From NCBI RefSeq assembly GCF_038502225.1, contig NC_091293.1:2156262-2220261 (forward strand): a DNA stretch of 64,000 nt, in the 5' to 3' direction. Source of the DNA: Cherax quadricarinatus. Its lineage: Eukaryota; Arthropoda; Malacostraca; Decapoda; Parastacidae. A program made the position numbers and the translations under genes. Below the pieces are notes generated by a model, which saw only the letters and a program-made list of their open reading frames with translations, was not told the origin of the DNA and did not search any database. Shown piece after piece: positions 1 to 9,479 of this stretch; position 1 is the stretch's first letter; each line of letters starts with the position of its first letter.

Positions 1-2
1 CT

Positions 3-146
3 TTGATATACCTAGAAACCTTTAAGGGAACCAACAGTCGCCTCTTGAGGTGGACTTTGGCACTTCAGGCTTTTAAGTTCCATATTGTGTATATCAATGG
101 TATATCCAATTATTTCTCTGACTGATTAAGTCGTGACAGTCAGTAG
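3..146 (+). pseudogene. RNase H C-terminal remnant of a Gypsy-type pol
   Basis: The forward frame from base 3 reads as the end of a Gypsy-class RNase H: a RLLRWTLALQAF block, then FHIVYING, then a short tail ending LSRD. The same block occurs at 63650-63776 (RLLRWALFLQPF, then KYIKGSENVVADALSR). RNase H removes the RNA strand during reverse transcription of the element. A TGA at 123-125 interrupts the frame just before LSRD and a TAG closes it at 144-146, so the copy is dead. The upstream part lies outside the window. No integrase follows; a purine tract and LTR-like start come about 80 bases later, which matters for the domain order discussed for the element at 59548. Confidence 0.7.
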
Positions 147-228
147 ATTTGTTGCCTTACGCGACTTCCACATGTTAGAACTTTTTCCTCGCCTATTCTT
201 CTTATACTCCTTGACTATAAGTCTTGGT

Positions 229-628
229 ATGGGGGAGTGTGAGGGAAAAGTTCAATACATAGGAGTAGAGATATAGTAACGATAGTTTCATTACCGGCTA
301 CTAGTTAAGGTAGGGCGAGTCACGCTCCCGTTTTTCCAGCCTTTTCTCCCCCACCCCTAAAGTGATAGTTTGATTGCTGGCTGCTTGTTAACGTAGGGTC
401 AGTCTAGCTCCCGCTATCCCTTCCCCTCCCTCTTCCTCCCCCCCCCTCGAAAGGGGGCGTGTGGGACTCTGGTCAAACAGTAAATCACTCGACTCGCAGC
501 TCCCAACACTACTGTAAGTACATGCCTGCCTTGTATTCTAGTGGATTTATTGGTTAAAAGCTTCACTTTTGACCAATAATAAACTTAGTCCTTTCAGTCT
601 TGCTCTAGGTTGACTGTTGTAATAATCA
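229..628 (+). mobile_element. Polypurine tract and putative 3' LTR of Gypsy-type element
   Basis: A purine tract (ATGGGGGAG, 229-237) is followed at 238 by TGTGAGGG, a typical LTR start. It lies about 90 bases after the end of the RNase H remnant, where a 3' LTR is expected. AATAAA at 578-583 overlaps the 3' arm of a 14-bp hairpin (547-560 with 566-579, loop of 5). The 3' edge is uncertain: AATAATCA ends at 628 and ATGTACA ends at 651, and either would give a TG...CA or TGT...ACA LTR. The matching 5' LTR is outside the window, so identity of the two LTRs cannot be tested. Confidence 0.5.
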
Positions 629-1220
629 CCACGTCTTTTGAGTAATGTACACTGCCATGGAGAGTGATTATTTAAGCAGTGGGTAACATGTATCTTTTCA
701 GCTTGGATGACAGTGAGGGTCACCTGTCAATCAACGAGAAGAACAGGAGAAGGACTAATGTCCAGAGACTTCCCCATTTTGCATTTAAGTACCTGTGCAC
801 CTGCATGAAATTGCAGGACGTAACCCCACATCATTGCAGCAGTAAACGACCTGCTTTCCTGTCATCGGGATACTACTCACGGTGTTAATCTGTGAAGAAC
901 TAGCCAGTGGTGGTCACCAACACCTGCGACCCCCCCTCCCCCATCATCAGCAACGGCTACGATTTCAACAAGCAGTGTCACCAACACCAGACACCCAAGT
1001 GTTAAATTAGCGTTGAATTCAGTTATTTATATTTTTCCTTTTTCATTTTCTTTAATGTAGGATTAATATTTCATATTTAAGTGTTTTATATTTTATATTT
1101 TCTACATAATAAAGTGTTTGTTTATCTGTTATTTCTTTTTCTATTCACTAATTTTCCTGAGGAGGAGCCAGCCTGGGTAATACTGTCTGAAGTTGTTACA
1201 GGGCTGAGTAAGCCTTCACA
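629..1220. other. Intergenic, no recognisable gene
   Basis: I see no coding signature or known repeat here. Short open frames (679-888 and 1081-1266) have no recognisable motif and a composition like the surrounding AT-rich DNA. The last bases before 1221 lead into a small tandem repeat. Confidence 0.5.
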
Positions 1221-1314
1221 ATTAGCAACCACTAGGGAGGGGGAGTGTATGATTAGCAATCACTAGGGAGGTGGAGTGTATGATTAGGAACCACTAGGGA
1301 GGGGGGAGTGTATA
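1221..1314 (+). repeat. Three tandem copies of a 31-bp unit
   Basis: Units 1221-1251, 1252-1282 and 1283-1314 all follow the pattern ATTAG(C/G)AA(C/T)CACTAGGGAGG then GGAGTGTAT, with a few substitutions and one extra G in the third. A partial fourth unit (ATTCGCAACACT) follows. Each unit holds a purine run followed by TGTAT, resembling the polypurine-tract/LTR-start junction of an LTR element. Confidence 0.8.
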
Positions 1315-1441
1315 ATTCGCAACACTACCTACACAGCTGCTTTGTAAACAAATCTCAAATTTACATCAATTTTTATTCTGAGTCTGCTGCTTTTCTTTGC
1401 TACTCCCATGATCCTGAGAATGACAAATCTTCAGTGGTGTT

Positions 1442-1672
1442 TTGCCAAAACTCCTGCTACTCTCTGTTGATGTAAAGTTGCTTGCCCTTGAACGTTTGAA
1501 AAAAGGGTGTGCTGACAAGACTTACGAATACGGCTGTAAAACAGGTGACTTCCTCGGACTTGCTGGAGGACATATGTGCTTCTGCAACACTATCCTCTGC
1601 AATACCTCGTCCGTGTCCTTCGTCGTCATGCCTCTTCTAATAATATCATTACTTCTGCTGAGGCTCCTGTGA
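1442..1672 (+). CDS. Terminal exon of a Ly6/quiver (sleepless)-like GPI-anchored protein
   Basis: The frame ends with a cysteine pattern typical of the last exon of arthropod three-finger Ly6 proteins: GCADKTYEYGC, then HMCFCNTILCN (the CxCNTxLCN signature that closes the domain), then a hydrophobic tail (SFVVMPLLIISLLLLRLL) that fits a GPI-anchor signal before the stop at 1670-1672. Such proteins are secreted, lipid-anchored modulators of channels and receptors. The start given is only the open frame; a splice acceptor probably lies within 1440-1470 (one candidate is the AG at about 1480 after a pyrimidine-rich stretch), and upstream exons are not in the window. The frame is intact, unlike nearly everything around it. 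It could be a lone exon of a live gene or a captured fragment. Confidence 0.6.
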   Translation: MPKLLLLSVDVKLLALERLKKGCADKTYEYGCKTGDFLGLAGGHMCFCNTILCNTSSVSFVVMPLLIISLLLLRLL

Positions 1673-2103
1673 AACACTCCTCCCTGTTAGCGGCTGGTTA
1701 GCGGCAGCGGCAGCAGCGACTTCCAAGCTCCGTACTTTTCTCCAACTATCAGAGCTACTAATGCTCCTATGATGACCTAGTTACAAGCAAAACTGCACTA
1801 CCAAACGTAGCACCCTGAATGACCAAAGATTACCAACAGTGAAACCTACAAAGACTGCCCACAAACCGAAAGCAACACCCCGCTGCCAGCCGAACAACAT
1901 AACCCTAAGCTTTGTATAACTACAACTTCTTAACTACAACAATTCCTGTAGTATTATGAGGCGCAATCTAAGGAAACAGCACCAAGGCCAGCAAGAAAAC
2001 ACCGAAAAATCAACTATTCAACAAGTGTAGCCAGGAGGACGCCGGCCCAGCAACCACCCCACTCACCACCACTCAAGGCGACACCACAACAATAACAACA
2101 AAC

Positions 2104-2423
2104 ATGGCTGCCACCAGCCCATCCTCCCCTCTCTTCCCCGGATTCAACCTACCAAGTAGTCTCTCAGGTATGACCAACGATCCAGATACCCTAAAGACAT
2201 GCATCTCCACCTTAGTTATTGAAAATATGAATCTTCGAGAGACGCTAACAAAACAAGACACCAGGATGACAACTCGAGAACAAAATCCTCAGCCTTGAAC
2301 AAAAGTTATCAACACCAGGAATGACTAACTGTGACAAGACCATCCAAACAGTCATAGATAGCCATACCCAACAAATATCTCTTAATAAAAAGGTTGAAGA
2401 AGCAGTAAAAGAATGGAAGAACA
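2104..2423 (+). pseudogene. A1 ORF1, N-terminal half
   Basis: ATG at 2104 begins MAATSPSSPLFPGF and is aligned with the ORF1 start of A2 (MADSPFKGFTH at 27832); both follow the ACAACAAC leader. A helical, glutamine- and glutamate-rich segment (TLVIENMNLRETLTKQDTR) fits the coiled coil that trimerises L1-type ORF1 proteins. The frame shifts near 2290, and the related segment SLNKKVEEAVKEWKN continues to 2423 in another frame. There B1 is inserted; the rest of the protein resumes at 4742. ORF1 proteins of this kind bind element RNA as chaperones. Confidence 0.6.
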
Positions 2424-4741
2424 GACCGACATAATGAGACTAGTCACGAGGAAGCATTCACCAAATTCAACTTCAATAACAAAAACAAAGTGGGACCAAG
2501 TAAAACAAGTCCTAACCGATATAAGCTGGGAAGATATACTAAGCAACACAGACCCCAACTTATGCCTAGAACAGATTAACTCGGTGGCACTCTATGTATG
2601 CACAAGGCTTATTCCTCTAAGAAAAAGGAGGAGTAGATGTAAAATAGAAAGAGACAGGCGCTCCCTTTACAGGCGACGGAAAAGAATAACAGAGCGGCTA
2701 AAAGAGGTCAATATATCTGAAATGCGTAGGGAGACACTGGTCAGAGAAATAGCAAGCATCGAACTTAAGCTAAAAGAATCCTTTAGGAGTCAGGAATCGC
2801 GGGAAGAACTAAAAGCCATAAATGAAATCGAAAGAAACCCAAAGTATTTCTTCTCCTATGCCAAATCAAAATCGAGAACAACGTCCAGTATTGGGCCCCT
2901 ACTTAAACAAGATGGGTCCTACACAGATGACAGCAAGGAAATGAGTGAGCTACTCAAGTCCCAATATGACTCAGTTTTTAGCAAGCCGCTAACCAGACTG
3001 AGAGTCGAAGATCAAAATGAATTTTTTATGAGAGAGCCACAAAATTTGATTAACACAAGCCTATCCGATGTTATCCTGACGCCAAATGACTTCGAACAGG
3101 CGATAAATGACATGCCCATGCACTCTGCCCCAGGGCCAGACTCATGGAACTTTGTGTTCATCAAGAACTGCAAGAAGCCCCTATCACGAGCCTTTTCCAT
3201 CCTATGGAGAGGGAGCATGGACACGGGGGTCGTCCCACAGTTACTAAAAACAACAGACATAGCCCCACTCCACAAAGGGGGCAGTTAAGCAACAGCAAAG
3301 AACTACAGACCAATAGCACTAACATCCCATATCATAAAAATCTTTGAAAGGGTCCTAAGAAGCAAGATCACCACCCATCTAGAAACCCATCAGTTACACA
3401 ACCCAGGGCAACATGGGTTTAGAACAGGTCGCTCCTGTCTGTCTCAACTATTGGATCACTACGACAAGGTCCTAAATGCACTAGAAGACAAAAAGAATGC
3501 AGATGTAATATATACAGACTTTGCAAAAGCCTTCGACAAGTGTGACCATGGCGTAATAGCGCACAAAATGCGTGCTAAAGGAATAACAGGAAAAGTCGGT
3601 CGATGGATCTATAATTTCCTCACTAACAGAACACAGAGAGTAGTCGTCAACAGAGTAAAGTCCGAGGCAGCTACAGTGAAAAGCTCTGTTCCACAAGGCA
3701 CAGTACTCGCTCCCATCTTGTTCCTCATCCTCATATCCGACATATACAAGGATGTCAGCCACAGCACCGTGTCTTCCTTTGCAGATGACACCCGAATCTG
3801 CATGACAGTGTCTTCCATTGCAGACACTGCAAGGCTCCAGGCGGACATCAACCAAATCTTTCAGTGGGCTGCAGAAATCAATATGAAGTTCAACGATGAG
3901 AAATTTCAATTACTCAGATATGGTAAACATGAGGAAATTAAATCTTCATCAGAGTACAAAACAAATTCTGGCCACGAAATAGAGCGAAACACCAACGTCA
4001 AAGACCTGGGAGTGATTATGTCGGAGGATCTCACCTTCAAGGACCATAACATTGTATCAATCGCATCTGCTAGAAAAATGACAGGATGGATAATGAGAAC
4101 CTTCAAAACTAGGGAGGCCAAGCCCATGATGACACTCTTCAGGTCACTTGTTCTATCTAGGCTGGAATATTGCTGCACTCTAACAGCACCTTTCAAGGCA
4201 GGTGAAATTGCCGACCTAGAAAATGTACAGAGAACTTTCACGGCGCGCATAACGGAGATAAAACACCTCAATTACTGGGAGCGCTTGAGGTTTCTAAACC
4301 TGTATTCCCTGGAACGCAGGCGGGAGAGATACATGATTATATACACCTGGAAAATCCTAGAGGGACTAGTACCGAACTTGCACACGAAAATCACTCACTA
4401 CGAAAGCAAAAGACTTGGCAGACGATGCACCATCCCCCCAATGAAAAGCAGGGGTGTCACTAGCACGTTAAGAGACCATACAATAAGTGTCAGGGGCCCG
4501 AGACTGTTCAACTGCCTCCCAGCACACATAAGGGGGATTACCAACAGACCCCTGGCAGTCTTCAAGCTGGCACTGGACAAGCACCTAAAGTCAGTTCCTG
4601 ATCAGCCGGGCTGTGGCTCGTACGTTGGTTTGCGTGCAGCCAGCAGCAACAGCCTGGTTGATCAGGCTCTGATCCACCAGGAGGCCTGGTCACAGACCGG
4701 GCCACGGGGGCGTTGACCCCCGGAACTCTCTCCAGGTAAAC
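2424..4741 (+). mobile_element. LINE B1, 5'-truncated, inserted into A1 ORF1
   Basis: The segment from AGACCGACATAATGAG to the terminal CTCTCCAGGTAAAC matches B2 (minus strand, 55341-59545) closely, beginning in the linker after the endonuclease domain. Removing it joins VEEAVKEWKN to NLDNQFSDYF, matching the uninterrupted A2 reading (VEEAIKDWNQ...), which proves the insertion. Any target-site duplication is very short (AAC at most). Confidence 0.85.
2436..4716 (+). pseudogene. B1 reverse transcriptase (APE domain missing)
   Basis: This is the linker, RT and C-terminal region of a CR1/jockey-like LINE protein. RT landmarks: AINDMPMHSAPGPDSW, DFAKAFDKCDHG, a VPQGTVLAPILF block and the catalytic FADD at 3778-3789. 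The C-terminal part has LEYCCTLTAPFKAGEIADLE and ERLRFLNLYSLERRRERY, common to CR1-like elements, ending in TDRATGALTPG-like decay before TGA at 4714-4716. One extra T near 3286 (GGGCAGTTAAG, against GGCAGTAAAG in B2) creates a stop and frameshift; the frame resumes by 3451. The endonuclease is absent because of 5' truncation, so the copy cannot move by itself. Confidence 0.85.
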
Positions 4742-5257
4742 AACTTAGATAACCAGTTCAGTGACTACTTTGTTCTCCAAGAAGATAAAACTGAACAAGA
4801 TAAACTATCGGACGCAGTAATAGTTAACAGTCCACTTTTTCCCAGTGATATGAACCAAACAAACAGTAAAGAAATTACTCTGCAGATCATAAAGGACCAA
4901 ACAAGTGTTATTGTACCCGAGTCTGAAATAAAAGAAACCAGGTTACTAGGATCCCATGGTAGAAAAAGTGTTATGCTTAGATTCCACTCACATGACAGGA
5001 AAAAAGACTTAATTATTGCATCTATTAAAGTAAAGAAAGAGGTATACATAAACGAGTGTCTTACCAAAAAACGTCAGAACCTCCTGTATAGAGTCAGAAA
5101 ACTTAAGCGGGAGAATAATGACACAATACACCAATGCTTCACACGGGATGGGAAAATTCTTGTTAGGAAAACAAATGTAGGTCAACTGTACACAATCACG
5201 AACGAGAATGATCTATCACGATTTCTCAGGGATACTAATCTTACAGAGAATAACTAA
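4742..5257 (+). pseudogene. A1 ORF1, C-terminal half (RNA-binding domain)
   Basis: The frame resumes after B1 with NLDNQFSDYF and runs to TAA at 5255-5257. It holds an RRM-like part (EIKETRLLGSHGRKSVMLRF, then HDRKKDLIIASIK) and a C-terminal domain (YINECLTKKRQNLLYR, then CFTRDGKILVRKT) laid out as in vertebrate L1 ORF1p: R-L-G motif, K-x-x-I, then an INE-LT-x-x-R-x-x-LL block. The function expected is single-stranded RNA binding and nucleic-acid chaperoning. The stretch is intact except for the B1 break upstream. Confidence 0.65.
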
Positions 5258-5725
5258 ACAATGTCCAACCTAAAAGCCTACGTAGTGTAGTGTATGTTTT
5301 GCTCCATTATTGTTCAAATTTCATTGTACAATCTCTTAGTAATTAAATAATCAACTACCTCATTTTGTGATTTTACTAGTAAGCATAAGTCACCTTATGT
5401 AATTTTCTTATTTACTATTGTTTGCTTAAACATTAGCTGAATTGATACTTTCTCTGTCCATATTACTACCTCATATTTTTTTAAATACTATCAATTGATA
5501 TTACTTAATAAAATTAATAATTATCATTTTTACTAAAATTTCAATTTACTCTTAACATTTTTGACATTTAATAACCATTACTTGTCTAATTACCTTTACC
5601 TGTTTTAATACAATATTTACTATCTTAGTACTCTTAATTACCTTGTACTGTCATATAACCTCTAGTATAACTACCAGTGCAATATTGAATGAAATAAACA
5701 TTACTTTTTCACTTTTTTTGTAATC
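5258..5725 (+). other. AT-rich inter-ORF region of A1
   Basis: This non-coding stretch follows the ORF1 stop and resembles the inter-ORF DNA of A2 (33918-34923 and 47391-47818), with shared words such as AACTACCTCAT, TTAGTCAC-like and ATTTACTATTGTTTG. No gene is visible. It ends where the 5'-truncated C1 starts (ATTAAGTGTCAACGC). Confidence 0.5.
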
Positions 5726-5732
5726 ATTAAGT

Positions 5733-6806
5733 GTCAACGCTGGGGCCACATCGCCAGGAAATGCCCATCTAAGTCACACTGGTGTGCAGTGTGTGCCAAT
5801 GCTCATCCTTCTGAACGGTGTTATGCTATGATCAAACAGCAACAGACTGTTGCTAAACAATGTATCAATTGTAAGACCTCCGGAGTCACAGCAGCTCATG
5901 CTGACTGCAGTGTGAGGGCTGATCGCATCTCAGCCAACCGCACTTCACCCTGTACCCCTCATAACGGCCCCCCAGGACTACCAGGTACCTCGGGTCTGAA
6001 TACTGGCTCATGCCTGCCCTCAGACAATGGGGTTGAGCACCTCACCTGGGGAGCACGTCAACAGACCTCCATCACGTCGGCTGTCAATACCAGCCTAGCT
6101 GTGTCAGCTGACAGTCAGCCAAATAGCTCAGCTGACCGGGACTTCACGTCTCCAGATGTTCCAAGTCTTGCTCCTGTGGTATACAACCTGATGTCGCGCA
6201 TAAAAGTACTGGAAACACAACAATTTCTCCTGAAACAACAACTTGAAGAACACAAGGAAAGATGTGTAGAGTGTACCAATAACAAGATTGTCACAATTTG
6301 TGAAAGCAAGTGTAAGGCTGCTGAACAAGGAGGCGGTGGTGTTCTTAATCACAGTAATGACGAATATAATACTTGTGTTGATAACTGTAGTGAGCATCAT
6401 AACGAAGGCTATGGTGTCAATGATGTTAGTAATAGTGATGACCGTAATATAAGTGGTGGTGCAGAGTGTGATGAGGTTAGTCACAGACATTAATGTTGAA
6501 TACAATACTGTTGACAAATTTAATGAACACAATGTTGGTAGTGGCGCTGGTGATGACAGTTGTAGTGTTGCGTGTAATGTTAGTGGAGGAGGGAATGTGA
6601 GTGGTGGTGTCACCTATCATACATTCTCACACAAACAGCGTCATGCTCTGGGTTTACGAAGACTCCCACGAGGCCTTACAACTGGAGGTGCACTTACAAA
6701 ACTCATGGACAAGGGTAGCACTGTTGACATTGATAAGGTCTGCTATTTATATGAACAATTTTTTCATTATGCTGAGAAACTCGGCAAGATCCCAGGACTA
6801 CTATAA
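5733..6806 (+). pseudogene. C1 ORF1 (gag-like zinc-knuckle protein), truncated
   Basis: The frame begins mid-knuckle (CQRWGHIARKC, the first Cys pair lost) and continues with HWCAVCANAHPSERC and QCINCKTSGVTAAHADC, which align with the three knuckles of the full-length C3 ORF1 (42641-44077). These CCHC-type motifs bind element RNA. Downstream is a long polar region with a coiled-coil-like segment (ISRIKVLETQQFLLKQQLEEH-like, near 6190-6250). The first frame stops at 6493; the protein continues in another frame from about 6480 to TAA at 6804-6806. That TAA overlaps the ORF2 ATG (6806-6808) as TAATG. Confidence 0.75.
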
Positions 6807-9421
6807 TGGATCAAAACGCGTATAAACTTTCTATATTAAGCTGGAACATTGCATCACTTAGAAAAAGACTTCCTGAACTTCATCATAAAGTAACCATCGA
6901 ACCCATTGATGTTGTGTCTACGAGAGTGCAGAGTTCCTGAAAAATCCCAACCCCCTAAATTACCATCATTTGTTGCATACAACCTCAAATCTACTAACTC
7001 TTGTGTTCTATATATTAAAAAATCACTTCCCCATCAACTTCTTGCACACAAGAAAACAGAGGGGCTACAATATCACGGTGTTAGGATTTATATAGGGAAC
7101 TCTGCTCTCAACATATTTAACTTGTATGCTCCTGCTGATAAATTTAATTACTTGGAGCTCCCAACTTGTGCTCATTCTGAGCCTACTCTTATTATTGGCG
7201 ATTACAATGCGAGACACAAAAGCATTGGAAACTCAGTTTGGTAATCGTAATGGCAATCAACTGTTGTCACTCTTAAACAGTCATGATAATGTGCAAATTG
7301 TAGGTGACCTTGAACCCACACATATCTATGGAGGTGTCCTTGATCTGTGCCTGGGCTTCAACATTACTTCAGCCAGCTGTGAGTCTTCCATTGTAACAGA
7401 TATAGCGTCTGATCATTTCCCTAGGCTAACCTCTAGATATTGGTAATACTATCCTTCCTAGTGGGATATTCAAACGGAAACGTTTTAATGTTCCCACTGA
7501 TCAGCATGATGACTTTGTTGCACATGTGACTGACTGGTATAATTCCTATGAGTGTTCCTCTGTAGAGACCTTTAACAATGATCTTGTGAGCAGTATTCAG
7601 AACCACTTAGAGCCGCCACTACAACCTCTTGGTACTCTAAACCCAACAAACTTCCATAATAATCATACCTCCTTCAAAAACCATACTTATTACGATTCAA
7701 AACTTCGTACACTGAAACGTACTGCTCGCAGACTAGGCCTAGCCTATAGAAAACATCGTACCCCTGGAATGCTGAGGCTCTTCCAAACTGCCCTTGCTGC
7801 TGCCAGAGAGCGTATGACAGAGCTGCGGCAAACCGACTGGGAAAAATTTGTCAACGGTCTTAATGCTCACACCCCACTTAGCCGGGCATGGAGGGACATA
7901 AATAGAATTAAGGGTAACCGAACTGGGCAGATCGTGCACCCTCATCCCTTGCATAGGGCGAATGAGTTAGTCAGTGCTTGGGCTGCTACATCTAGCTATG
8001 ACAATCTCCCCAGTACCACACAGGCAAAATTAAATGACAAATATGATGCAAGGGAGAGACTTGTTTGCTTTATGCTCAGTAAGGCAGATGATTGCAACAT
8101 TCCTTTCACTAATTATGAACTTGATGCAGCGCTAACCAAGGGCAACTCCACGTCGCCTGGTGAGGATGGTATTACTTACAACATACTCAGATTGCTGTGT
8201 CGAGTACCAGGTAATCCATTACTTGAATTATATAACATGAGCTATGTAACTGGGGAGCTCCCTCAATCTTGGACCAACAGCCTCATCATTCCAATTCCTA
8301 AGCCCAATCAACAAAATGCATTTCGCCCAATATCTCTTACTAGCTGCTTGTGTAAAATATTTGAGAGAATGATTCTTAATCGTCTCATGTACAGAATCAA
8401 ACAATTTTTGTCTCCCCGGTTACATGGTTTCATGCATGGAAGGAGCGTGCATCATTGCATAGCCACATTTCTCACCCTGCACACTGACAGCTCCTACACT
8501 ACCTTCCTTGACCTTAAATCCGCTTTCGATGTAGCCAACCGACATGTAATAATTAGTGAACTTGCCAGAATGGATGTTGGAGGATGGCTTCTCCGCTGGA
8601 TTAAAGGCTACCTGTCCAACAGAAAATCGTCTGTGTTGTTCCAGGGACATAGAAGTGTAACTAAAGACTTTGAATTAGGAACCCCACAGGGAGGTGTGCT
8701 CAGTCCCACACTGTTCAATATTCTAATTAATGCATTACTTAATGCTATGCCTAGTCAGCCCCATAATTATGTGATTAGTTTTGCTGATGATATAATGATT
8801 CACACCACCGGATTCTCCAACACCCAAAACATTCTTAATCATGTACTAGCCTCGTGTCAGGACCTGGGGTTGATAATCTCTACTGATAAAACAAAGATAC
8901 TCAATAGGCGTCCTCCTCGACAGAGAGGCACAGTTCGTCAGATCCAATTGCATGATGGGTCTCTTCTAGAATATGTAAGCAGATACAGGTATCTAGGCTT
9001 TGAGGTTCCACTACTTGGACCTGTTGTAACAAGACTTTGTCGCCAATACAAAGAACGACTAAGAGCACTTAGAGTTGTGGCAGGGCTTTACCCCAGGTAT
9101 GGTGCTAATGTTAAAATTGTGAAAATGATGTATCTTGCTTATATTAGATCATTGGTTGATTATGCTGCGCCACTACTTGCTCTTGTGTCTGACTGGAAGC
9201 TTGGAGGGCTGGAAAAACTGCAGAACGAAGCAATGAGGATCATCCTAGGATGCCCTCGTACTGCCAAAATTTTAAATATGCAAAAAGAACTTGATATTCC
9301 AAGCATCAGAGATCGTGTTAATGAAAGAAATATCCTAATTGGGGTTAATATGCTCAGGCAAGCTCATTCAAACCCCTGCACAGAAGCCCTGCAAACTTTC
9401 CTCAGCACTGGTGAACACTCC
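6806..9421 (+). pseudogene. C1 ORF2, endonuclease and reverse transcriptase part
   Basis: ATG at 6806 opens an APE-type endonuclease (ILSWNIASLRKRLPEL, IFNLYAPAD, LIIGDYNARH, a DLEPTHIYGGVLDLCLG block, TDIASDHFPR). A two-base loss near 6910 and further shifts near 7240 and 7445 break it. From 7526 the frame is open through RT: TSPGEDGITYNIL, FRPISLTSCLCKIFERM, FLDLKSAFDVANRH, LGTPQGGVLSPTLFNILIN, catalytic FADD at 8779-8790, and a YLGFEVP thumb region. The proteins nick target DNA and copy element RNA at the nick. The frame runs into C2 at about 9422; the RNase H part resumes at 13311. Confidence 0.85.
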
Positions 9422-9479
9422 TGTCAAAGCATAATAGTTTTACCATCTTATGAGCAAGAGATTGTAATAACTCACTACA

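Larger units (their letters stand above)
1690..5725 (+). mobile_element. LINE A1 (5' region and ORF1 of family A/F), interrupted by B1
   Basis: The 5' region (about 1690-2103), ORF1 halves (2104-2423 and 4742-5257) and AT-rich inter-ORF DNA (5258-5725) match in order the copy A2 at 25395-34923. The 5' edge is set by shared GCGGCAGCAGCGGC-like sequence near 1690 and 25390. Just before the ORF1 start it has one copy of the CTCACCACCACTCAAGGC unit that is greatly expanded in A2. The element is cut by B1 at 2424 and does not resume after C1 begins at 5726, so its ORF2 is missing here. Confidence 0.65.

Noticed and set aside
679..1266. Two small forward frames as possible host exons
   Set aside because: No motif, no splice context and no similarity to anything recognised.
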